Positions 14,415 through 20,579 of a stretch of 20,579 bases of DNA are shown in pieces. This stretch comes from Euryarchaeota archaeon UBA623 (GTDB taxonomy: Archaea > Thermoplasmatota > Poseidoniia > Poseidoniales > Thalassarchaeaceae), in the NCBI GenBank assembly GCA_002505325.1, contig DAUV01000002.1, positions 1,143 to 21,721 on the forward strand, given 5' to 3'. The position numbers and the translations under genes were made by a program. The notes below the pieces were generated by a model that saw nothing but the letters and a program-made list of their open reading frames with translations, ran no database searches and was not told where the DNA came from. Each line of letters opens with the position of its first letter. Position 1 is the first letter of the stretch.

Positions 14415-16981
14415 CCTGCCCATGCTGCCTCAGCATGCAGGGTCTTCGACTTCACTGGAATTATTTTTCGATACACCTCAGACGGGCTGGTGAGCTCACC
14501 TTCGACTGTAAGCAGCCTCTGTAGGGGAATACCGAAGTGCTCCTCGTTTCGCTGCAGCATCGGTTCGACAACGGCCCAGTCCTCATCTGTCATCTCGGTG
14601 AATGCGCCACCGTTGAGCTGCGAGTCCGAGAGCCGCTTATGTGGGTCGCGAATGTAGATCGCTCCTCCGCTGGCCAGGGAGAACAGGTTGCCACCAGGAT
14701 ACGGAGTCTCCAGTGCTAGCATCTCTCCTCGCTGGTCGAATCTCATCCCGTTGATAATAACAAAACCACCTCCTTCAAGCGGATCTCCTGCCATGAAAGA
14801 CTCGGCCAGATAGTCCAGAGCTGTGCCGTTGATGACAACCTTGGGGCTACCCACGGCGTTAATCATCGGCCTTCCAGCAGCATTACCGAGGACGAACAGT
14901 CTGCCTCCCTTGGAACCGTAGCCATAGCACTGGCCGACGTCACCGTGGACGACAAGTTCTCCCGCCTTGTGAATCTGAGCGACCTGGTCCTGGGCGTTGC
15001 CGTGCATTGTTATCCTCATTCCATCACTGCCACTGCCGAGATAGTCACCGACAGCCCCCAGAACGTCTATCTCGACGTCTGAGGTGCCCGGGCCGAAGCC
15101 ATTACCGATGAAACGATGGCCTCTGCAGTGTAACAGGACGAAGCGTTTCCATCCTGCCTTGTGAAGGGCAACTAGCTCGAGTGCTAGAGAGTCGGTGCCC
15201 TCTGGAGGGTATGGCCTCGCATCGACAACAATCCTCTGAGTACCTGAAGCCGGAGTAGGGTGATGCCCTAGAGTAACCTGCCCGACGAAACTGTCGCAAG
15301 GCTGGTGCCTCGCCGCCGAAATCGTCCTGATGAGTGACGCTTCTACTGAGTCGAGCCACCGGCTTCGCCTCAGCGAACCGGTGTCATACCTCCTGTCGAG
15401 AAGCCTGCTTAGTAGATTCCAAACCCACTCGCGTCCTGCCGACAAAGCGTTCGATTCAATGGCTTCAAGGGTCGCAAGAGCCTCTGGCCATTCCATGTGA
15501 GGGAGTGCCTCTAGAACTGAGAAGTAGGCGAGTTCTGAATCCATTTTGTCGAGTTTCAGTGGCGACTCTTCAGCAGCATCTGCCGCTCCGTACCCTCCCG
15601 AAGGATGGGTGTCCACCACCTCTCCGAACTTGTTTGTCATGACTAATTCCTTGCCACCATCTTCGGTCGGTCTGACATCGAATAGGAAAGCCCCGCCGTC
15701 AGTATAGGAACCACCTCTAGCGTTCCAGTACTCATCAGCGCGACGCCAGAATCTCTTATCCTCTGAGGCGAGGCTATCGAGCACCGCGTCTATGACCTGT
15801 TTTTCCGAGCCACAGAATGCTATCCCGACCTCGCCACGCTGGTAGGCGAAGACCTGCGGCCTGAGCATGCTGGTATCGGTGATTCCAATCAGCCTGTGAG
15901 TGGTTCCTTCAGACTGTGCGATGATGAAGAACCACGGGCCGTCGGGGCTTCCGTGAATATGCGTCCTCTGAATGGCAGAGTATACCTCTTGCTTGTCCTC
16001 CGGTAGCATCACGTAGTCGAGCTCACTTGTGGGCGCTAGGCTCTCTATGACGTGCTCCATACTGTATCCGTAGACTCGGCGATGTAGGTCAAATGCCAGT
16101 GCTCCAACCTCGGTGTCTGTGAAGAACAGCGGCTCCATCCCTCTCTGTGCAAGGTAGTCCTTGACAGAGACGTAATTGGAGAAATCACCATTGTGCACCA
16201 GCGCGCAGTCTATGCCCTGTCCGAACGGGTGGGCCCCTCCTGGATGCGTCACCCTCCCTCGTGTAGGATAGCGATGGTGGCCAATCCAGACGTGGGCGGT
16301 CACGTCATCGAGGCAGTAGAAGCGAATCACATCTTCGGCGTAGCCTACTATTTTGAGGATCAGGAGATCCCTGCCATGACTCAGCACGAAGGCGTCTGTT
16401 CTTCCATCTTTAGCATAGAATTCGACGTTTAGAGAATGGGTGGTGTGGAAAACGAATTCCTCGGAGGCGGCCTCTCTGTCGTTCGGGTCAATAGTGTCTT
16501 GCAGTTTGACGGAGATGAACTCGTCGAGAACGTCCTCACGTGGCCTGACAAAGTAGCACACGACATCGGGCGGACGGGTGTCAAGCGCAGGGAGATCATT
16601 TTCCCATGTCTCCAGGGCTGGCATCTCGTGGATGTGGTCGACATGGAAATTGGAATGGATGAAGGTCTCTTCGACCGCATCGCGAACTTTGGAGTCTAGG
16701 TAGGCAACAGCATAGAGGTACGAGTCGGCCAGAATCGATGCAGTGACTCCGAACTGCTCAGGGTCCAGTCCCACCATGGCCACTCCGCCGCCCTTGCCGT
16801 TTCCTCGGTTCCTCATCTGCTCAAGCGAGTCGAACAGATGGCGGCCCGCCACAGGAATCTCCGAAGCCAGTCCAACGACTCCGCACCCTCCTTCGGCGGC
16901 GTCCTCATCACGGCGCTCGAATTTCGGGTGGCTTGCCGTCATCTCGCGGCGGGCCTGAATTATCTTTGAGGGATCAATCAT
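14402..16981 (-). CDS. Glutamate synthase-type glutaminase domain fused to GXGXG domain
   Basis: An 859-residue protein. Residues 33-~430 are a class II glutamine amidotransferase: Cys33 in GGCGVVGLAS is the predicted nucleophile, with RNRGNGKGG at 58-66, GHHRYPTRG at 234-242, HNGDFSN at 263-269 and FTDTEVGA at 287-294. Cys33 must be exposed by removal of a 32-residue leader, as in other GltB and PurF proteins. After a helical linker, residues about 580-800 form the GXGXG beta-helix (GAVGDYLGSGSDG, GDVGQCYGYGSKGG, GRPMINAVGSPKVVI). In many archaea these two parts are separate subunits; here they are one chain. It would release ammonia from glutamine for the neighbouring FMN subunit. The start overlaps the upstream stop as ATGA, with an AGGAGG-like site before it, so translation is coupled. 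Confidence 0.9.
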   Translation of the reverse strand: MIDPSKIIQARREMTASHPKFERRDEDAAEGGCGVVGLASEIPVAGRHLFDSLEQMRNRGNGKGGGVAMVGLDPEQFGVTASILADSYLYAVAYLDSKVRDAVEETFIHSNFHVDHIHEMPALETWENDLPALDTRPPDVVCYFVRPREDVLDEFISVKLQDTIDPNDREAASEEFVFHTTHSLNVEFYAKDGRTDAFVLSHGRDLLILKIVGYAEDVIRFYCLDDVTAHVWIGHHRYPTRGRVTHPGGAHPFGQGIDCALVHNGDFSNYVSVKDYLAQRGMEPLFFTDTEVGALAFDLHRRVYGYSMEHVIESLAPTSELDYVMLPEDKQEVYSAIQRTHIHGSPDGPWFFIIAQSEGTTHRLIGITDTSMLRPQVFAYQRGEVGIAFCGSEKQVIDAVLDSLASEDKRFWRRADEYWNARGGSYTDGGAFLFDVRPTEDGGKELVMTNKFGEVVDTHPSGGYGAADAAEESPLKLDKMDSELAYFSVLEALPHMEWPEALATLEAIESNALSAGREWVWNLLSRLLDRRYDTGSLRRSRWLDSVEASLIRTISAARHQPCDSFVGQVTLGHHPTPASGTQRIVVDARPYPPEGTDSLALELVALHKAGWKRFVLLHCRGHRFIGNGFGPGTSDVEIDVLGAVGDYLGSGSDGMRITMHGNAQDQVAQIHKAGELVVHGDVGQCYGYGSKGGRLFVLGNAAGRPMINAVGSPKVVINGTALDYLAESFMAGDPLEGGGFVIINGMRFDQRGEMLALETPYPGGNLFSLASGGAIYIRDPHKRLSDSQLNGGAFTEMTDEDWAVVEPMLQRNEEHFGIPLQRLLTVEGELTSPSEVYRKIIPVKSKTLHAEAAWAGHAD

Positions 16982-18333
16982 TCACCTGCCTCCTTGCCGA
17001 TGTACTTCAGCAGATCAGTCCTGCCCCTCAACTCGCGGACGTTACTCAGGCCTAACTTGCGAAGGATATCGCGCAGCCTCCACTGCATTGCCGTATACAA
17101 GTTGTCGAGTCTCTTGGCGCCCCAGTCCTGCTGCACCCACTCCTGCAACTCGATATCAGTGGTAGTGAGGCCCCAAGGACAGCCGCGTCCAGATGGGCCG
17201 CCTTCACAATTTGAGCATCGGGTGCACCCCATGCCGACCAAATCGGTCGTCCCCAATACGCAGCCGTCTGCGCCGAGAGCGATTGCCTTGGCGATGTCGT
17301 CAGCTGTCCTGACACCCCCGCTAGCGATGATGGTGACCTTGTCGCGAACCCCTTCCTTCTGTAGGAATTTGTGGACCTTTGGTATGGCCAGCTCAATCGG
17401 CATGGCGATGTTCTTCTTGGCTATCTCCGGTGCCGCTCCAGTGCCGCCATAGCCTCCGTCGAGGTGGATGATATGCGCACCTGCGTAGTACGAGCCGACT
17501 GCGACCATGTCTACGTCGTGAGGAGTGCTGACCTTGACAGAGAGTATTGCCTTTGGATTGACAGTCTCTATCCAATCAAGATGCTTTGAGTGGTCCTCGA
17601 CAGAATAGGTGGAGTGGAAGGGGAATGGACTGAACAGACTGACGAATGGGACCGATCCGCGCAGCTTTGCAACCTCTTCTCCGGCCTTGGCTGCAAGCAG
17701 GTGCCCCCCAAGGCCCGGCTTGGCCCCCTGCGCGTACTTGAATTCGATAATGGGGGCGGCTTGGATAGTCTCCTCCTCGACGCCGAAGTATCCCGTTGCT
17801 ACCTGAGTGATGACATTCTCCTTGAGCTCGTACAACTCAGGCGGGTACCCTCCTTCGCCTGTCGACATGAATGAGTTCCATTGTTTGGCGTTCTTCGCCC
17901 TCGACATCATCACATTGACTGAAACAGAACCATACGACATCCCACCGCCATACCAAGGTATGTCAATCTCAATCTTGTTCTTCTTGTCACCGCGGCGGTT
18001 CAGGGGCAGCTTGGTGTCAATGGCTTCCGAGTGTTCCAGCCAATCGCTCTCGGGAAGGAACTGGAAATCGAGCCTGTCGAAACCACCGTCGCTCTTCCCA
18101 GTTTTGAAGTTCAACTTGTCAGGAACCTCGCCGGTCTCAGCCATGTACCAGGTCGAGAGGATAAGTTCGTCAGTCCAGCGAGCATCTCCGAGAGCCTTCG
18201 GCTTTTCGTATTCGCCGAACGCCCTCGCGTTCATCCCATCCTGTATCAGGTGGGTGGTCTTGTGGAGGAGAGCATCGCTGGGTTTCACGATCTTACCTTT
18301 GTAAGCGTCGACTAGATCCTGGAGCATAGCCAT
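16978..18333 (-). CDS. Glutamate synthase FMN / Fe-S catalytic subunit (GltB central domain)
   Basis: A 451-residue protein of the Glu_synthase (PF01645) TIM-barrel family, which joins ammonia to 2-oxoglutarate and reduces the imine to glutamate. Seen: IDIPWYGGGMSYGSVS (about 124-138), STGEGGYPPEL (157-167), KYAQGAKPGLGGHL (199-212), HLDGGYGGTGAAPE (290-303), IIASGGVRTADDIAKAIALGAD (phosphate-binding part of the FMN site) and an iron-sulfur cysteine set CTRCSNC at 370-376 with a fourth Cys at 385. I set the start at ATG 18333 rather than the TTG two codons earlier because it follows a perfect GGAGGTGAT and shares TGATG with the upstream stop. Downstream it overlaps the glutaminase gene by 4 bases. 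No NADPH-oxidoreductase partner is in the window, so ferredoxin may be the donor. Confidence 0.93.
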   Translation of the reverse strand: MAMLQDLVDAYKGKIVKPSDALLHKTTHLIQDGMNARAFGEYEKPKALGDARWTDELILSTWYMAETGEVPDKLNFKTGKSDGGFDRLDFQFLPESDWLEHSEAIDTKLPLNRRGDKKNKIEIDIPWYGGGMSYGSVSVNVMMSRAKNAKQWNSFMSTGEGGYPPELYELKENVITQVATGYFGVEEETIQAAPIIEFKYAQGAKPGLGGHLLAAKAGEEVAKLRGSVPFVSLFSPFPFHSTYSVEDHSKHLDWIETVNPKAILSVKVSTPHDVDMVAVGSYYAGAHIIHLDGGYGGTGAAPEIAKKNIAMPIELAIPKVHKFLQKEGVRDKVTIIASGGVRTADDIAKAIALGADGCVLGTTDLVGMGCTRCSNCEGGPSGRGCPWGLTTTDIELQEWVQQDWGAKRLDNLYTAMQWRLRDILRKLGLSNVRELRGRTDLLKYIGKEAGE

Positions 18334-19856
18334 CAGCAATCACCTCCTACGTAGCCGGCGATTCCCTCGAAGGCCTCGTCCTCAAGGTGCTTGACTACCA
18401 TCGAGCGGCCGAATTCCCCTCTCAGCCTGCGGACCTCGCGAATTCCCATCGCCCCGAGTATCTCCAACAGTTGATCCCTCCACGAGCCGCACAGGTTGGT
18501 GAGCCTCTGCTCCGCCCAATCTCGATCCAGATGCCTCGGAAGCGTCCCAGAGACCTGTTTTCGCTGCCTGAGCGAGCCATTGGAGCGACCCTGTAGAGCG
18601 AACAACACTGGCAAATCTAGTGTGACTGCGTCGAGTCCACTGATGATAGCCTTGGGGACATGGTCTGCTCCGACAATACCTCCGCCGCCGAACAGAGTCA
18701 CGGTGTCCCGTCGGCCCTGTTCGAGGAGAAGCAAGTGGGCCTCCTTGAACAGTTCAGTAACGAAGGTGCCGTCAGAGCCGCAGCCGTGCAGGTCCGCGAG
18801 CAGGTGAATCACCTTGACTCCGGACTCGACTGCCTGAGACATCCGATCTTGCCAGCCCTCTTCGAAGTGTATTCGGATTCCAATCATCGCGTCGGTGGCC
18901 TCGGTGGCGATATCGAAACCAGCAGCGTCCCAGCCCCATGGTCGGCCGGGTGATGATCGCAGCTCAATCAGCCTCGCGTTTGGAAACTCTGAGGCCCGAG
19001 ATGCCTCGGTGTTGTCGAGTACCGGGACGATGTTGGGTGCGTCCAGCCCCAGTCTAGCCACGGTGTGGGCATCTAGACATGCCAGAGTGTCTATCCGCCT
19101 ACTGGTTGAATCGACCACACTAGCCAACTGCGGAGTGCCAAGGTCACCCGGCGGGAGGTCGAAAATAAACGGGACCTGAATTGTGAACATCTCAGGGGTG
19201 CTCCCAGATAGTTTACCATTGGAATCGAAAGACAGGTGCATCGGCTTGCCCCCGATGTCCACTGCTGTGCCAATCAGCTCGCGCCCGTGGATTCCGTCCC
19301 TGCTGGGGCGCACAATCTCTGACATATCTGTCAGCATGCCATCGAAACCGGGTCCGCCGAAGCGTCCCCTGTACCCTTGGCCGCGCACCGGAACCATTCC
19401 CTTCTTAGCCTCCTCATCAATGGCCGCGATATGGCCGTGAGTCGTGTAGGAATCCCCCAGCTTGAGCAGGTCCGGGTTGGGTAAGACCTTCACGAAGTCG
19501 GGGTGCTGGACTTCGCACCTGAGGCAGCCAACACACAACTTTGGTTTCGGGACGAAGCCACCCACAGGCCCCGAGAACACGCCGTAGGTGCAGGGTCTAG
19601 CGAGGATAACGTCGAACTGTCCGAAGTACTTCAGCGACTCCTTGCCGATGAGCTTGGCCAGCCCGACCTTACCGACCTTTACGAGGAACCTATGTGGCAG
19701 TGGGTCGGCGTCATCGACCTCTTCGGTCTCGATGTGGTAACGGTGATATCGATCGGCTATTGCCCTCCCTATTCGAGCTGATTCGGCGCCGAACTGGTCT
19801 ATTGACAGCGGGCCATCGGTAACTTGCAGACCAACATGCGTCGCTGATTCTAGCAT
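18333..19856 (-). CDS. Degenerate glutamate-synthase FMN-domain paralogue with its own Cys cluster
   Basis: A 507-residue protein, first gene of the operon. The start at ATG 19856 fits two upstream TATA candidates (19894-19920); the frame is open to 19982 but that extra stretch is AT-rich promoter-like DNA. Residues 108-114 read CVGCLRC, a probable Fe-S site. VRGQGYRGRFGG (157-168) followed by MLTDMSEIVRPSRDGIHGRE (174-193) matches the N-terminal lid of archaeal GltB proteins. Residues 225-480 look like the same TIM barrel as the next gene, with LFGGGGIVGADHVPKAIISGLDAVTLD parallel to its FMN-phosphate motif, but the HLDGGYGGTGA active-site strand is replaced by LLADLHGCGSDG and the KxAQGAKPG segment is missing. 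It probably pairs with the catalytic subunit as an electron-transfer or structural partner; that role is inference. Confidence 0.82.
   Translation of the reverse strand: MLESATHVGLQVTDGPLSIDQFGAESARIGRAIADRYHRYHIETEEVDDADPLPHRFLVKVGKVGLAKLIGKESLKYFGQFDVILARPCTYGVFSGPVGGFVPKPKLCVGCLRCEVQHPDFVKVLPNPDLLKLGDSYTTHGHIAAIDEEAKKGMVPVRGQGYRGRFGGPGFDGMLTDMSEIVRPSRDGIHGRELIGTAVDIGGKPMHLSFDSNGKLSGSTPEMFTIQVPFIFDLPPGDLGTPQLASVVDSTSRRIDTLACLDAHTVARLGLDAPNIVPVLDNTEASRASEFPNARLIELRSSPGRPWGWDAAGFDIATEATDAMIGIRIHFEEGWQDRMSQAVESGVKVIHLLADLHGCGSDGTFVTELFKEAHLLLLEQGRRDTVTLFGGGGIVGADHVPKAIISGLDAVTLDLPVLFALQGRSNGSLRQRKQVSGTLPRHLDRDWAEQRLTNLCGSWRDQLLEILGAMGIREVRRLRGEFGRSMVVKHLEDEAFEGIAGYVGGDC
18339..18347 (-). promoter_or_regulatory. 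Shine-Dalgarno site GGAGGTGAT before the FMN subunit
   Basis: A perfect match to the archaeal 16S tail complement, 5 bases before ATG 18333 and inside the last codons of the upstream gene. It decides the start and indicates coupled translation of the two paralogues. Confidence 0.85.
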
Positions 19857-20115
19857 AATGCCCCCCCGGATACGCGCAGGTGTGCGAAGGAGTGCTATAA
19901 TCATTCGGTCTTTTGTATATTCATTTGATGCAATCCTGTGCATATATCCACAATAATACTTAATTATTGAACGTATGAACAAAATATTACAGTATATTGA
20001 TAAATTTTAATATCTATGATTTGTAGTCTCGTTCATCTTTGTCCAAGCGTTCATCTGCACCATCTGCCAGTCATCCTGAGGCACGTTGAAATGGCCTGAA
20101 TCTTGCCATTGATTC
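19857..20115. other. AT-rich divergent intergenic region
   Basis: Some 260 bases between the glutamate-synthase operon and the MFS gene. The part from about 19905 to 20030 is by far the most AT-rich of the window (runs such as AAATTTTAATATC at 20003-20014). For the plus strand that run could be a TATA box, placing transcription start near 20035 and leaving an 80-base leader. No RNA gene was recognised. Confidence 0.6.
19894..19920 (-). promoter_or_regulatory. TATA-like elements for the glutamate-synthase operon
   Basis: On the minus strand, ATATACAAAA (19920-19911) and GATTATAGC (about 19902-19894) lie 40-65 bases upstream of ATG 19856. With the usual 25-base spacing, either would start transcription near 19871-19890, giving a short leader. 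Confidence 0.45.
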
Positions 20116-20117
20116 AT
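20007..20117 (-). other. Candidate micro-ORF (36 aa) opposite the MFS leader
   Basis: ATG at 20117 to a TAA at 20007 encodes a Trp-, Gln- and Met-rich peptide (NQWQDSGHFNVPQDDWQMVQ, then MNAWTKMNETTN). The composition looks more protein-like than random AT-rich sequence, and its ATG overlaps the MFS ATG on the other strand (CATG). No promoter or ribosome-binding site is evident. It may be a real small protein, the decayed end of a lost gene, or chance. Confidence 0.2.
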
Positions 20118-20579
20118 GAGTATGAGAGATGCCTGGGGCATCCCCGAGTTCCGCCGTTTACTCATCGGTAACGGCGTAAACATGCTGGGTACTTCGATCT
20201 TCATCATCGGGATGAGTTGGACCGTGGCCCAGATTGGCGGACCCAAGTTGTACGGGCTCATCTGGACTGCCTACTTCCTCGGTCACCTGCCCCTCTTACT
20301 CTATGGTGGGATGGTGGTCGACAGGATGCCTCGCAGGACCGTCGCGCTGATTGCGGACCTGTCGCAGGCAGTTCTCATAACCCTGGGTATAATCGCGCTT
20401 CTGGCCGGCTTCGACGAAATTAAGACGTTGCTCGTGGTAACTTTGCTCACGGGTGGCGCCACGGCTTTTTCCATACCGGCAATAGGAGCTTTGGTGCCGG
20501 ACCTCGTAGAGGAGGACCTGCTTCCTCAGGCCAACGCCATTAGAGGGGTTGCAATGACTGCCGCATGGATGCTAGGGCC
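20116..20579 (+). CDS. MFS transporter, MFS_3/EntS-like (C-terminus cut by window edge)
   Basis: The first 154 residues of a major facilitator protein in the cytoplasmic membrane. The start is ATG 20116 or 20122 (MSMRDAWG or MRDAWG); an in-frame TGA at 20110 rules out anything earlier. Helices 1 to 4 are visible: RRLLIGNGVNMLGTSIFII, GLIWTAYFLGHLPLLLYGGM, ALIADLSQAVLITLGIIALL and LLVVTLLTGGATAFSIPAIG. Between helices 2 and 3 is the typical loop GGMVVDRMPRRT (motif A-like), and VPDLVEEDLLPQANAIRG near the cut end matches the MFS_3 / enterobactin-exporter group, in which this segment usually reads LVP...L..ANAL. The substrate cannot be told from this part. Confidence 0.88.
   Translation, partial: MSMRDAWGIPEFRRLLIGNGVNMLGTSIFIIGMSWTVAQIGGPKLYGLIWTAYFLGHLPLLLYGGMVVDRMPRRTVALIADLSQAVLITLGIIALLAGFDEIKTLLVVTLLTGGATAFSIPAIGALVPDLVEEDLLPQANAIRGVAMTAAWMLG

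Noticed and set aside
19857..19982. Longer N-terminus for the first glutamate-synthase gene
   Set aside because: The sequence is AT-rich with TATA-like elements and reads as promoter DNA; the conserved-looking protein begins near 19856.
1..20579. CRISPR array, insertion sequence, phage or defence island
   Set aside because: No regularly spaced repeats, transposase, integrase or known defence protein was seen; genes are metabolic, membrane or surface types.

Overview
The window looks like a piece of a compact archaeal genome, most likely a marine planktonic euryarchaeon of the Marine Group II / Poseidoniales kind. The archaeal call rests on three things: a tRNA-Trp gene interrupted at the canonical archaeal position 37/38 by an intron that itself carries a C/D-box guide RNA, DUF92 and large membrane-anchored secreted proteins, and a GGAGGTGAT Shine-Dalgarno with stop/start-overlapping genes. 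The group-level assignment is inference from gene content and protein style; no rRNA is present to confirm it.

Layout, left to right. 1-3320 (minus): a very large secreted, C-terminally membrane-anchored protein, cut by the window edge at its C-terminus. 3321-3488: intergenic with CCGCCC/GGGCGG hairpins. 3489-4568 (plus): an unrecognised polytopic membrane protein with an acidic tail. 4569-11616 is entirely minus strand: a DUF92 membrane protein (prenyl-lipid kinase-like family) followed by a membrane protein with a cysteine-free thioredoxin-like domain; then intron-containing tRNA-Trp; then a membrane-anchored subtilisin-like protease, a class I aminotransferase and a small membrane protein. 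11767-13086 (plus): a DUF805-CPBP intramembrane protease fusion. 13192-13413 (minus): a small basic zinc-ribbon protein. 13479-14414 (plus): a convincing D-amino-acid oxidase. 14402-19856 (minus): a tightly coupled three-gene glutamate-synthase-type operon (degenerate FMN/Fe-S paralogue, catalytic FMN/Fe-S subunit, glutaminase-GXGXG fusion). 19857-20115: AT-rich divergent promoter region. 20116 to the end (plus): the start of an MFS transporter.

How the genes may work together: the protease, aminotransferase, D-amino-acid oxidase and glutamate synthase all fit a peptide- and amino-acid-based heterotrophic life with nitrogen reassimilation. This is a contextual reading, not proof of a pathway.

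The most distinctive element is the tRNA-Trp intron (8253-8365 minus). It contains a complete C, D', C', D set with two 12-nt guide spacers. The D guide pairs with the anticodon loop so that C34 is the predicted 2'-O-methylation target, as in haloarchaeal tRNA-Trp. Box C and box D carry matching changes that would replace the usual U.U pair by C.C, and the D' guide has no obvious target in this tRNA.
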